From the NCBI RefSeq assembly GCF_009915685.1, contig NZ_JAABLP010000003.1: a stretch of 64,000 nucleotides of DNA. One strand, given 5' to 3'. The stretch is from Pannonibacter tanglangensis (GTDB lineage: Bacteria; Pseudomonadota; Alphaproteobacteria; Rhizobiales; Stappiaceae). Below are positions 15,833-24,280 of the stretch, one piece after another (the stretch's first letter is position 1; every line of letters starts with the position of its first letter). Made by a program: the position numbers and the translations under genes. The notes under the pieces are model-generated. The model saw nothing but the letters and a program-made list of their open reading frames with translations. It was not told where the DNA came from and made no database searches.

Positions 15833-17031
15833 TGTGCTGCCTCCTTCTGGCCGGGCATCGGCGGCAGGTTGCGCGCCTCCGGCAGGTCCATGAACTCGCG
15901 CACCTCGTCGATCTCCAGCCACGGGTGATGCCCGCCGGAGCCGAGGCCACGCGCGAAAAACTCAGCCTGATCCTTCATGTTGCCGCGCAGCAAACCGCCC
16001 GCGTTGAATTTCGCCTCGAGCATATCGGCCTCCGCGTCGGTCAGCAGATCGCGGGCAATGGCCTGCTCCCAAGCCTCGAACCACGGGTTGAGCCCGTAGA
16101 GCACGAACATCTGGCCCAGGACGTCGATCCCGGAACCCCAGGACGTATCGTTCATCCCGAGGAGCGGCCTCGGCACCCCGAACACGCGACCGATCTCCTC
16201 GATCTGGTGCGCCCGCTGCTCCAGCGCCTGGGCGTCACGACCCGTGGTCGGCGCGGCATTCAGTTTCATGCCCTCCTCGAGGATGAGCGTTCTATAGGCG
16301 TTCTCGGCGCCCTCGCGCTCCTCGAGGCTGGCCTTGAGCCGCCCGAATGCCTCGGCCGTGACCGCCCCCGGTGCCTCCAGCACCAGACCCGCCATCACGC
16401 CGCGCCGAAACAGGTTCGCAGCTGCGCGCTCGGTCTGCATCGCGAGCGCGATGGCCTCGGCCGCCTGCTGCACCAGCGACAGGCCGGTGATCCCGTCAGC
16501 CGACAGGCCAAACCGGACGTGGAAAATCTCGCTCTGCGGCAGCACGGACTGCGAGCCATTGCGGTTGCTGACGAGATACTCCAACCGCCAGTCGTCGAGC
16601 TGTCGCGGCGTCACCGATGCCAGCGGCACCAGGGCAACCACAGCGCCGCGCGAGCGGATCACACGCGCATAGGCGCTGCCCTGCGTCAGCGCCCGCTGTT
16701 GCATGAGCGCCCGAAACTCAAACGCGGTCTGCCACGGGTTAGGCCGACGGTGCAGGATCTTGAACAGCGGATGGTCCCGATGTTTTGTCCTGTCGGCCAT
16801 ACGGATCAGATGCAGCGGCAGCTGACCGACCGCAAACGAGATCAGGCTGACGCTGCGCAGGACAGCCGGATTGCGCAGCGCGACCGCTGGCGTGACCGTC
16901 AGTCCGGACTGCGTTGTCCGCTGGCCGAGCGCGTCGACGATGAGCGCATATAGCTCCGGCGACGTGAGCGACAGGCCACCCTCGGCACGCGGTGCCGGGT
17001 CGCGGCGGAACAGGTCAAGCAATCGCCTCAC
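15829..17031 (-). CDS. Portal protein, HK97 family
   Basis: The 400-residue protein has the HK97 portal features: RNPAVLRSVSLISFAVGQLP near residue 55, the GLSADGITGLSLVQQAAEAI segment near residue 180, and a clip/stem region with FGVPRPLLGMND near residue 285. It forms the dodecameric ring at the packaging vertex. It overlaps both terminase and protease genes by 4 bases. Confidence 0.95.
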   Translation of the reverse strand: MRRLLDLFRRDPAPRAEGGLSLTSPELYALIVDALGQRTTQSGLTVTPAVALRNPAVLRSVSLISFAVGQLPLHLIRMADRTKHRDHPLFKILHRRPNPWQTAFEFRALMQQRALTQGSAYARVIRSRGAVVALVPLASVTPRQLDDWRLEYLVSNRNGSQSVLPQSEIFHVRFGLSADGITGLSLVQQAAEAIALAMQTERAAANLFRRGVMAGLVLEAPGAVTAEAFGRLKASLEEREGAENAYRTLILEEGMKLNAAPTTGRDAQALEQRAHQIEEIGRVFGVPRPLLGMNDTSWGSGIDVLGQMFVLYGLNPWFEAWEQAIARDLLTDAEADMLEAKFNAGGLLRGNMKDQAEFFARGLGSGGHHPWLEIDEVREFMDLPEARNLPPMPGQKEAAQ

Positions 17032-18815
17032 AGCATCAATATCCCGCGTGTCTCATAGACCGAGGGCGGCGGAGCTGCGCGCGTGCGGCACGTGGCAACA
17101 CCGATGGACATGGTCAGCGTGACCATGCCATCGATGCGCCCCGTGGCCTTCTGCTTGTCCAGCATCCGGTGCCCGGTCCGGTTTTGGGTGTAGGCCGTAT
17201 GCGCCGCGCAGCTCGTCATCATCGGATTGCGCTCGATCACGATGCGGCCCTCGAGGACCGCCGATTCCATCTTGTTGATGCTGTCCGGCATCCAGAGATA
17301 GATTTCCTGCTCGCCCTCGGGCCGGTCCTTGTCCGCCTCCAAGACCCGCCGGTTGAACCCCTGCGGGTGGATGACGAACGGGATGGACTGGCCGCCGTCG
17401 AGCATGTGTTCGCGCAGCCGCTCCAGCCCGTACTGGTCCGCCGCAACCTCGCGCGGTCGCGCCCTCGCACAGATGCGCTGCAGGGCATCGGCCACCCAGG
17501 CATAGCGAATGCGATCACCATCCACCGGCTCAATAAAGCCGTCGCGCGCCCAGACCTCATAGGGCGCCTTGTCTGCCGCCGCGCGCTCGCGCAGCGTGTC
17601 GCCCGGCGTCCAGAACCAAGTCTTGCTGACAAATCTCTCGGCGTCCTTGGTCGCGTCCAGCACCCAGGTCAGGGTGAACGCCGTGAAATCCCTCGACTGC
17701 GACAGGTCAAGCGCGCCATAGCAGGGATATCCAGCGGCAATCAGCGCATCGACATCAACCTCGCCGAGACAGGCCGACCAGGTCTGATGCTTGAAGGCGG
17801 CCGTCACCGCGTCAGTCCACTCACAAAAGTGTAGCCGCGCGATGCCATTGCGCTTGCCGGGCATTTTGACGGCCTGGTCTACCTGCAGCGCCAGATACTC
17901 ATGAGACAGGATCGAGCCGAGCAGCGGGTTCGGCTTGCCCCAGCAGGACGGGTCTCGCTCCCAGTCATCTCCCTCGTCGAGGGAACAGACAAACGCAAAT
18001 GTCGTGTCATCCTCGACGATGCCATGCGCGACATTGATTGCGTGCGTATGCTCCTCGAAACACACGCTTTTTCGATCCGTCCCGGCGTTCGTGGCCATGC
18101 AGAGGAGCGGCTGCCGGCGGAACTTGAACCCGCGCTCGAGCATGTCGATCACGTCGCGGTTGCGATGCTCATGCACCTCGTCGACCAGCGCCATATGCGG
18201 GCGCGGCCCGGACTTGCCCTCCTCCGACGAGATCGGCCGGAACTCGCGCCGGTCGCCCGCCTTGCCGTGATACGTCAACGACCAGACCGGATCGACGCCG
18301 TGCGTTCGCACGCGGAGGGCCAGTTCCGGGCTCTGCTGGACCATGGCGACGCCGTCCTTGAACAGCACCATCGCCTGGTCTTTTTTCGATGCGGCCGCGT
18401 AGATCTCGGCGCGGGGCTCGCCATCGGCGACAAGGCCGTAAAGCCCGATGCCCGCCAGCATCGGCGATTTGCCATTCCCCTTCCCCTCCTCGTCATAGAA
18501 CCGCCGGAACCGGCGGAGCTTGGTGTCCCTGTTGACCCAGCCGAACAGCGAGCCGATTCGGAACTGCTGACTTGGATGTAGGCGGAACGGCCTGCCCTCG
18601 AACTGACCGCCATTCAGCCGGAAGTGGCGCGGGAAATACGTCACTGCCCGCAGCGCCTTTGCCCTGTCGAACACCAGGCCCCGCTTGCCTGCGTCCTCGA
18701 GGTCGGTCAGATGCCGCCGGGCGGCAGCGCGGATATGGGGACCGGCAACGACCCGGCCCGCGTCGACATCCTCGGCCCAGGCCGTCACCGGATCAGCGTC
18801 CTGGTCCGTTCGCAT
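17028..18815 (-). CDS. terL: Terminase large subunit (HK97 gp2-like)
   Basis: The ATG at 18815 leaves one base after the small-subunit stop; in-frame ATGs further upstream would overlap that gene. The protein of about 595 residues has a Walker A-type loop GKGNGKSP (about 111-118), the Walker B segment MALVDEVHEH (acidic pair about 212-213) and a C-terminal nuclease domain with an acidic residue in GALDLSQSRD (about 345). It pumps and cuts phage DNA at the portal. Confidence 0.95.
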   Translation of the reverse strand: MRTDQDADPVTAWAEDVDAGRVVAGPHIRAAARRHLTDLEDAGKRGLVFDRAKALRAVTYFPRHFRLNGGQFEGRPFRLHPSQQFRIGSLFGWVNRDTKLRRFRRFYDEEGKGNGKSPMLAGIGLYGLVADGEPRAEIYAAASKKDQAMVLFKDGVAMVQQSPELALRVRTHGVDPVWSLTYHGKAGDRREFRPISSEEGKSGPRPHMALVDEVHEHRNRDVIDMLERGFKFRRQPLLCMATNAGTDRKSVCFEEHTHAINVAHGIVEDDTTFAFVCSLDEGDDWERDPSCWGKPNPLLGSILSHEYLALQVDQAVKMPGKRNGIARLHFCEWTDAVTAAFKHQTWSACLGEVDVDALIAAGYPCYGALDLSQSRDFTAFTLTWVLDATKDAERFVSKTWFWTPGDTLRERAAADKAPYEVWARDGFIEPVDGDRIRYAWVADALQRICARARPREVAADQYGLERLREHMLDGGQSIPFVIHPQGFNRRVLEADKDRPEGEQEIYLWMPDSINKMESAVLEGRIVIERNPMMTSCAAHTAYTQNRTGHRMLDKQKATGRIDGMVTLTMSIGVATCRTRAAPPPSVYETRGILML

Positions 18816-18816
18816 G

Positions 18817-19290
18817 TCAGTCGAAATCATCCTCGAACAGATCCGCCTCGGCACTCGGCCCGGCGTTCCGGAGCCCGCGCTCGGCCGCCGGTGTCAGCCC
18901 GAAATCCCGGGCGAGCGTCAAAAACTGGCGGAATGTCTCGTTGAGCTGCCCGACCTCGGGTCGGCATTTGATCTGCGCGCCGTTCCGTGTCTGGGTCACA
19001 TAGGTCTCGCCGACCCCCGGCGTCGCCATGAACCGTCGCAGCTGTTCATGCCGCGCCCGCGCCTCGCACATCAGGGCGAACGTCTCGAGCATCGGCTCCC
19101 GCAGGCGGTTGATGGTCGGATTGCACAGGATCGGCGCGAGCCGGTCATAGATCTCGGCCGCACCAGGGCTCAGATAGTCGGGTTTCAGCTCGGCCGCGAT
19201 CTGCCGCCCGCGCTCCCGCATCCGCTCATCGTTGCCGCCGTCGCCGGTAAACGGGACAACGGTCTCCTCGTTTGGCCGTCTGCCCTTCAT
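18817..19290 (-). CDS. terS: Terminase small subunit, P27 family
   Basis: The 157-residue protein carries the P27 family pattern: a basic N-terminus, YLSPGAAEIYDRLAPIL, a helical oligomerisation stretch (MLETFALMCEARARHEQL), and FRQFLTLARDFGLTPAAERG near the C-terminus. It recognises the packaging site and recruits the large subunit. The HNH gene upstream and the large subunit downstream form the usual packaging trio. Confidence 0.9.
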   Translation of the reverse strand: MKGRRPNEETVVPFTGDGGNDERMRERGRQIAAELKPDYLSPGAAEIYDRLAPILCNPTINRLREPMLETFALMCEARARHEQLRRFMATPGVGETYVTQTRNGAQIKCRPEVGQLNETFRQFLTLARDFGLTPAAERGLRNAGPSAEADLFEDDFD

Positions 19291-19393
19291 CGCACCCTCT
19301 CACTGGTGGCTTTTTGCCTCCAATTCCCACCCGCTGCACAAAAACCCTCTTCCGCCGGTATCCGAGGCGGGCGCCTCAGCCTTTTGCCCCCCC
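19291..19393. other. Candidate cos region between HNH and small terminase genes
   Basis: This 103-base gap is one of the longest in the late block. It holds a G/C homopolymer tract, a dyad GAGGCG/CGCCTC (19364-19377) and A/T patches. In HK97-like phages with HNH-TerS-TerL order, the cohesive-end site commonly lies near these genes. The assignment is inference. Confidence 0.3.
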
Positions 19394-19774
19394 CTACCCC
19401 GAGGCGGGATGCCGAGGATCGACCGGCCAGCCGTCGATGCCGACCTCGGTGGAGTAGCCGCGCACCTCCTCGGCCTGTTTGACGCTGTCGTGATGATCCG
19501 GGCAGAGCGTCTGCAGCGCGCCGGCCCAGAACAGCTCGGGGTTGCCGCGATGCGCCACGATGTGGTCAGCGACGAGAAACCGCCGCCTGGGATTGGTCTG
19601 GACGCTGCCGTCCATTTGCCGCGAGCCGTCATTGACGATGCCGCGCTTGAGGCAAAACTCACAGACCGGGCTCGCCTCCAGCTGCGCTGCCCGCCGTCGC
19701 CTCCACCGCGCGGTGTTGTACCAGCGCCGGTACTCCGCCGCCTCGGCGCTGCGATCATCCCGGCGGCCTGCCAT
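19394..19774 (-). CDS. HNH endonuclease, packaging-associated
   Basis: The ATG at 19774 (MAGRRDDRSAEAAEY) is preferred; in-frame codons upstream run into the terminator region. The 126-residue protein has a zinc-type pair in VCEFC, the HNH core VADHIVAHRGNPELFWAG, and the second cysteine with paired His in LCPDHHDS. HNH proteins next to terminases nick at cos sites and assist packaging in HK97-like phages. This is the first gene of the late operon. Confidence 0.9.
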   Translation of the reverse strand: MAGRRDDRSAEAAEYRRWYNTARWRRRRAAQLEASPVCEFCLKRGIVNDGSRQMDGSVQTNPRRRFLVADHIVAHRGNPELFWAGALQTLCPDHHDSVKQAEEVRGYSTEVGIDGWPVDPRHPASG

Positions 19775-19785
19775 CGTCCGACCCC

Positions 19786-19818
19786 AAACGCAAAACAGGC
19801 CCGCGATCCGCGAGCCTG
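19786..19818 (-). terminator. Terminator between the NusG-like gene and the late operon
   Basis: On the minus strand the stem CAGGC...GCCTG (5 bp), one mismatch, then CGCG/CGCG (4 bp, loop of three) is followed by TTTTGCGTTT. It lies downstream of the NusG-like gene and only 12 bases ahead of the HNH start. In this position it would block late transcription unless it is read through. Confidence 0.65.
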
Positions 19819-19969
19819 CTGCCGTCATCCTGATCTCAATAGAAACCCGCCGCGCCAGCTCCACCGATCCGGTGTCGTTGCTGGCTGGGTCCGCCGCCAC
19901 GGTCGGTCTGTGGATCGCGCCTCTCGCGCGCAGCCCCGTGGGATCCGGCAGGTCGTCCTGTTCGCAGAG

Positions 19970-20572
19970 TTACGCCGACGCCTTGAGGCTGTCAACAGGC
20001 AGCGTTGCCTGCACGTCGCCGCCGAACGCTGAAACATCCGCCCGAACCGCCTCACCGCCCGCCGCAATGCCTTTGACAACAACCTGTTGCCCGGCAAACG
20101 GACCATCCACAACCAGCACCACATCGCCGAGCCGGAACCTGTGGCCAACCTCGATCTCCCGCCCCCTGAACGAGGCAATGGAGGTGGCAATCACGCGAGT
20201 GAGATCGCGCACCGGCACCCGCACGGCCGGCCCGCCGCGCTCCACAGACAGCAGACCCTCGACGCCGTCCGCAGCCCGCACCATGTCGACCGTCTCGCCG
20301 CCGGCCACATCGAGCCCCACGAACAGGTAGCGCACCATCATCGGGCGATAGGTGTCCACCCACCGTTTGTCGCGCCCGGTCTGCCGCCGCTCGGCCACCA
20401 CGGGCAGATAGGTCAGCACGCCCCGGTCACCGAGGGCCGAGGCCGCCCGCTGTTCGCAGCGCGGGTTGCACCACGCCACCACCCATTCCAGCGGCACATG
20501 CCGCACCAGCCGCATCATCAGCTCGAGCTGCTGGACCATCGCGTAGTTTGCCGGTGTGATCGACCGTGTCAT
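19970..20572 (-). CDS. NusG/RfaH-like transcription antitermination protein
   Basis: The 200-residue protein has a NusG N-terminal domain (EWVVAWCNPRCEQRAASAL, then YLPVVAERRQTGRD and MMVRYLFVGLD, about residues 28-125) and a C-terminal KOW domain (RLGDVVLVVDGPFAGQQVV, about 143-195). NusG-type proteins ride on RNA polymerase and control pausing and termination. The gene overlaps the replication gene as ATGA and is the last gene before the terminator and the late operon, which suggests a specialised late-gene antiterminator. It is distinct from a housekeeping nusG, which lies beside secE and rplK. Confidence 0.9.
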   Translation of the reverse strand: MTRSITPANYAMVQQLELMMRLVRHVPLEWVVAWCNPRCEQRAASALGDRGVLTYLPVVAERRQTGRDKRWVDTYRPMMVRYLFVGLDVAGGETVDMVRAADGVEGLLSVERGGPAVRVPVRDLTRVIATSIASFRGREIEVGHRFRLGDVVLVVDGPFAGQQVVVKGIAAGGEAVRADVSAFGGDVQATLPVDSLKASA

Positions 20573-21780
20573 GCACGCCCCCTGACGATCTCGAGAAACG
20601 CATCTGCCGCCGCCGCGACATCCGCGACGGTCTCGCCCGCACCGGCCTCACGCGCCGGGAAATAGACCCACTCGGCACAGCGGCCCGCATCGGCAAACCA
20701 CGGCCAGCCGCGCTGGCTGTGCAGCTCGGCCCAGGCCCGCCACAGGGCCGAACCGCGATGAACCTGCTCGGTGCGCTCGGCCAGCGCCAGCACCGCCGCG
20801 TCAACCGTCGTGCCGCGCGCCCGGTTGAGCGCGTTGTCGTCCAGCGTGTTGACGCGAGGCCAGCCACCCGCCGCCAGTTTCGCGCGCCGCACCTCTTCCG
20901 CCGACAGCGTCCCGGCCGAGATCATCTGCTGCTGCATGCGCGTCGGCGCCATGTTGCAGCGCGGGTCCGGGTCCGCCGCCAGCGCCGCAAAGCGCGCCGC
21001 CGCCCAGGCCTTGCCCCAGGCCGGAGCCGCATGGGTGGACACCGCAGCCGAGGCCGCACCCGCCGTCACCCGCTCCCAGCGCCTCTCGGCGAGGTAGGTC
21101 GAGAACGAGCAGAATTTGGTCCGCCCCGTCCGCCGCGTCTCGGCCACATAGGCCGCCAGCCCCGCCGCTGCCGCCTCGCGCTCGTCGTCGGTCAGTGCAA
21201 CCCAGGCTCGCTCGGCCGCAACCTCACTGTCGGTTGCAAACGTCGGCCAGTCCCGGTGCACCCGCCTCATCCGGGCTCGCATCGTCTCGGCACGCACCGC
21301 GCCATCGGTGGCGCCGTCCGCGTTCCCGCTCGCGCGCTCTCTCTCAATTACTGTTCTTGATGGTTCTATAATGGTTCGGGTGACATGGTGACACCCGTCA
21401 GCGTCGCTGGTGTCACCCGTGGCGTCGTCCATGTCACCCGTGGAGACGGGTGACACCGTGTCACCCGTGACACCACGACACCCGTCAGAGGCCGCCGCCG
21501 GGCGCCCGATTGCCTCCGGAACCATGTCATACCGCGTCGCCTGACCGCGCCGCCCGGAGGCCTCGGCCACAACCACGAGTAAACCCTCCTCGACGAAATC
21601 GGCGAGCAGACGCTGCACGGTGCGTTCGGACAGCTCGGTCTGCGCCGCCAGCGTTGCCACGGTCGGCCAGATGCCGCGACCATCATCGTCGGCATAGTCG
21701 GCGAGCCGGAGAGCCAGCAATTTGCGCGAGGCCCCGCCCAGCGGCGCCTTGAAAATACGGGACATCAACAGGATGGACAT
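20569..21780 (-). CDS. Phage replication initiator, helix-turn-helix type
   Basis: The 403-residue protein starts with a helix-turn-helix domain typical of O-like initiators (MSRIFKAPLGGASRKLLALR, then LAAQTELSERTVQRLLADF). A low-complexity linker (residues about 90-140, rich in Thr, Gly and Asp) is encoded by DNA packed with iterons. The C-terminal half is alpha-helical with many Trp residues. The order of DNA-binding domain, iteron-coded linker and C-terminal domain recalls lambda O. It is translated with its neighbours through ATGA-type junctions. Confidence 0.8.
   Translation of the reverse strand: MSILLMSRIFKAPLGGASRKLLALRLADYADDDGRGIWPTVATLAAQTELSERTVQRLLADFVEEGLLVVVAEASGRRGQATRYDMVPEAIGRPAAASDGCRGVTGDTVSPVSTGDMDDATGDTSDADGCHHVTRTIIEPSRTVIERERASGNADGATDGAVRAETMRARMRRVHRDWPTFATDSEVAAERAWVALTDDEREAAAAGLAAYVAETRRTGRTKFCSFSTYLAERRWERVTAGAASAAVSTHAAPAWGKAWAAARFAALAADPDPRCNMAPTRMQQQMISAGTLSAEEVRRAKLAAGGWPRVNTLDDNALNRARGTTVDAAVLALAERTEQVHRGSALWRAWAELHSQRGWPWFADAGRCAEWVYFPAREAGAGETVADVAAAADAFLEIVRGRA
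21377..21488. repeat. Iteron cluster, probable phage replication origin
   Basis: Seven copies of a (A/G)TGTCACCCGT-like motif lie in 112 bases inside the replication gene: at about 21377, 21387, 21409, 21431, 21446, 21458 and 21476, two of them inverted. The protein translated across them is low-complexity. Iterons within an initiator gene are the hallmark of lambda-type origins. Confidence 0.7.
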
Positions 21781-22064
21781 CAGTCCGCCTCCTCCAGGAA
21801 CAACAGGGAAAACTCGGATAGTTGATAGGGCAGCCCCGGCAGCGCCCGCTGGTCGATCAGCCGCAGGGCCGAGAGCCGCACGAGCGCGAGCGCCACATAG
21901 GGCGTCGGATGGCCGAGGTCGCGCGCCATCAGCGCCGTGTTGAGCCGCAGCCGCGCGCCGGGCTCATGCCGCGCGCAGAGATATCGCAGCACCTCCCGCG
22001 ACACCCGGTCGGCCCCGAGCCGCGCCGAGGCCGCCTCCAGCCGTGACAACGCCACCTCGCTCAT
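21780..22064 (-). CDS. Small helical protein with winged-helix-like pattern
   Basis: The ATG at 22064 overlaps the clamp gene's stop as ATGA. The 94-residue product has VLRYLCARHEPGARLRLN and LGHPTPYVALALVRLSALRL, consistent with a small winged-helix fold. It lies between the clamp homologue and the initiator, so a replication-accessory or regulatory role is inferred. The family is not recognised. Confidence 0.6.
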   Translation of the reverse strand: MSEVALSRLEAASARLGADRVSREVLRYLCARHEPGARLRLNTALMARDLGHPTPYVALALVRLSALRLIDQRALPGLPYQLSEFSLLFLEEAD

Positions 22065-23260
22065 GCCGCCACCAGCCCCCTGCACCGCTCCACGACCCGC
22101 AACGCCTCGCACCGGTCAATGGCAACGCCACCCGCCATGGGCATGAACACGGTCAGTCCGCGACAATTGCCGCTGTCAGACGCCGCCCTAAACACGAGCG
22201 GAGCCCCGACAACGATCTCCCGGTCGTCAATGCGGGCAAAATTGCCCTGCTCGATCCGAACCACGCGGTCAGGCGCCCATCGCCGCAGCACCCCGTCGAG
22301 GAGCATCGAATTGACCGCAACCAGCCCCACCTCATCGCCCTCGATCCCGCGCATATGCACGGATGCGGAACGCAGCAGCTCCTCTGCTCCGCCCGGCTGA
22401 TCGACCGACATCACGACACCGTGGCGCGACATCAACAGGCAGACGGCCGGCGGCAGGTGCCGCGAGGCGGTCGCCGTGCAGCGCGCCAACGCCCGGCGCG
22501 TCTCGTCAACGTTGAGCGTCACCTGAAGGTGAGGAGCGGGATCGGCAGGCACCACGCGTCGCCAGTTGGGATACTCCGCATCAACCAGCTTGACCGTGAC
22601 GGTCAGCCCCGGCACGACGAAACGCACATGGCCACCCTCGCCAGCGACGACGTCGACCCCGCCGCGCAGCGCCGCGACCCGCTGCGCCGCCGAAATCGGC
22701 AACAGCAGCGTAGCGAGCGCCCCGTCACAGTGAAACCCTGTGGGCTCGACGGCCAGCCGCCAGCCGTCCGTTGCCACCGCAACGCCCTCGGCGAGCAGGA
22801 CAGTGTTGAGGTAATAACGGGTTTTCTCAGCCGAAACGAACGGCAGACATCGCGCGACCGCCCTCGCGAGCTGCTCGTCGGCCTGCCGCGACAGCCCGCC
22901 ATATGCAAAATCCATGTGGGGCCATTCGGCGACATCAATGCCCGGCAGCACCACCCGCCCCCGACCATGCTCGAGCGTCACCGCCACCAGGTGGGTCTCC
23001 CGCGACAGCGTAATCACCTGACCGCGATCCATGGTGCACAGCAGACGCCTGAGCGGCTGGATCTGCACGACGCCCGCCCCATCGGCCTGCGACGCATCAA
23101 ACTCGGCACGCGCCTCGACCGTGAGATCCGTCGCGGTCACAGTTGCGCCATTAAGGAGCACGCAGGTCAGCACCGGCGCCGCACCGGCTCGCGACACCAC
23201 AGGCGCCACCAGATTGAGCGCCGCCCGCAGCTGCCCCGCCGTCGTCACAATCCGCATCAT
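22061..23260 (-). CDS. DNA polymerase III beta-clamp (DnaN) homologue
   Basis: The 399-residue protein has all three clamp repeats: LRAALNLVAPVVSRAGAAPV at the N-terminus, the diagnostic VATDGWRLAVEPTG in the second repeat, EYPNWRRVVPADP at the second-third junction and VFMPMAGG near the C-terminus. It has the usual clamp length plus a short tail. Clamps tether replicative polymerases, so a phage copy may load the host polymerase on phage DNA or displace the host clamp. It is ATGA-coupled to the methyltransferase gene. Confidence 0.88.
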   Translation of the reverse strand: MMRIVTTAGQLRAALNLVAPVVSRAGAAPVLTCVLLNGATVTATDLTVEARAEFDASQADGAGVVQIQPLRRLLCTMDRGQVITLSRETHLVAVTLEHGRGRVVLPGIDVAEWPHMDFAYGGLSRQADEQLARAVARCLPFVSAEKTRYYLNTVLLAEGVAVATDGWRLAVEPTGFHCDGALATLLLPISAAQRVAALRGGVDVVAGEGGHVRFVVPGLTVTVKLVDAEYPNWRRVVPADPAPHLQVTLNVDETRRALARCTATASRHLPPAVCLLMSRHGVVMSVDQPGGAEELLRSASVHMRGIEGDEVGLVAVNSMLLDGVLRRWAPDRVVRIEQGNFARIDDREIVVGAPLVFRAASDSGNCRGLTVFMPMAGGVAIDRCEALRVVERCRGLVAA

Positions 23261-23985
23261 GCCTCGATCTCCTCAAACAGCGGCCCGGCCGCGTCCTGCG
23301 GGCAGCGCGCCCGCACCAGTGTCAGGTCAACAGCCCGGCTGTGCCGGCGGGCCGCGCCCGGCGCGATCCATTGCAGGGGCCGCGCCGCCGCCCCGTCCGT
23401 CCGCCAGACAACCCAGCAATAGGCCGTGGCTGTCCCGGCATCCGGGTCCCAGCCGCCCCGCGTCAGGGCAACACGCTCGGCAAACACCGCCACCACATGC
23501 GGCGGGAACGGAATGAACAGCTCCACCGCCCGGGCAATCGTCTCCAGCCAGCGCAGCGGCACGAAAACGGCCACACCCACGCGCGGCCGGTGCAGGAACG
23601 CCCGCTCGACAAACTGCTGCGGCAGATCCCCGAACGGCGGATTGGTGATGATCCAGTCAAACCGCCCTGGCTCAAACTGGTCCTGCGGCAGCAGCGTCAG
23701 GAAATCCCAGGCCGAGCCATGCAGCCGCGAGAACCCCCGGTCATGCAGGTCAGACGCCACCACCTCGGCGAAAAAGTCGGCGAGCGGCACGGCCATGTGG
23801 CCCTCGCCGCAGGCGGGCTCCCAGACGGACAGCGCCGCGCCGGGGGCCAGCCCCAGCACCTCGGCGCAGAGCGCCCGCGTCGCCCAGGGCGGCGTCGGGA
23901 AAAAATCGTCCGAGCCGCGCGGCTCGACCCGCGAGGCCATCACCGCCCGCGCCGCCGCCGGCCGCGCTTTCCGCACCGCCCCCAT
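23257..23985 (-). CDS. DNA N6-adenine methyltransferase
   Basis: The 242-residue protein has motif I as WEPACGEGHMAVPLA (residues about 54-68) and the catalytic NPPF motif in DWIITNPPFGDLPQQF (about 110), which marks amino-methyltransferases acting on adenine. Helices and a Trp-rich end follow. No specificity partner or nuclease gene is nearby, so it acts alone, probably to protect phage DNA or mark it for regulation. It overlaps the clamp gene by 4 bases. Confidence 0.87.
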   Translation of the reverse strand: MGAVRKARPAAARAVMASRVEPRGSDDFFPTPPWATRALCAEVLGLAPGAALSVWEPACGEGHMAVPLADFFAEVVASDLHDRGFSRLHGSAWDFLTLLPQDQFEPGRFDWIITNPPFGDLPQQFVERAFLHRPRVGVAVFVPLRWLETIARAVELFIPFPPHVVAVFAERVALTRGGWDPDAGTATAYCWVVWRTDGAAARPLQWIAPGAARRHSRAVDLTLVRARCPQDAAGPLFEEIEA

Positions 23986-23989
23986 CCGT

Positions 23990-24280
23990 TTAACCTCCCG
24001 CTAACGTCTGTCTCACGGGGGGATGCACGTGAAACCCGGCATCCCCGTCGCAGTCAGCCTCGCCCTCGACCAGAAACGACATCGGGTCGAGCCGGTAGAA
24101 CCAGCACAGCACCAGCACGTTCTGGGCGCTCTGGAACGCATCCGCGCTGCCCCGCTCCGCCCGGCTGATGGTCGACCGCGACACGCCGGTCGCAGCCTCC
24201 ACCTCGCGCAGGGTCATCCGCCACCGCGCCCGCCCGTCCGCCAGCGCCTGCCCGAAGGCAACCCGGTCAAGCCGCCACAT
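23990..24280 (-). CDS. XRE-family helix-turn-helix regulator
   Basis: The start MWRLDRVAFGQAL at 24280 is preferred because upstream codons are arginine-rich shadow sequence. The 96-residue protein is an XRE type: LREVEAATGVSRSTISRAERG forms the helix-turn-helix. It overlaps its upstream neighbour by 14 bases and lies between the GcrA-like gene pair and the methyltransferase. A role in early gene timing is inferred. Confidence 0.75.
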   Translation of the reverse strand: MWRLDRVAFGQALADGRARWRMTLREVEAATGVSRSTISRAERGSADAFQSAQNVLVLCWFYRLDPMSFLVEGEADCDGDAGFHVHPPVRQTLAGG

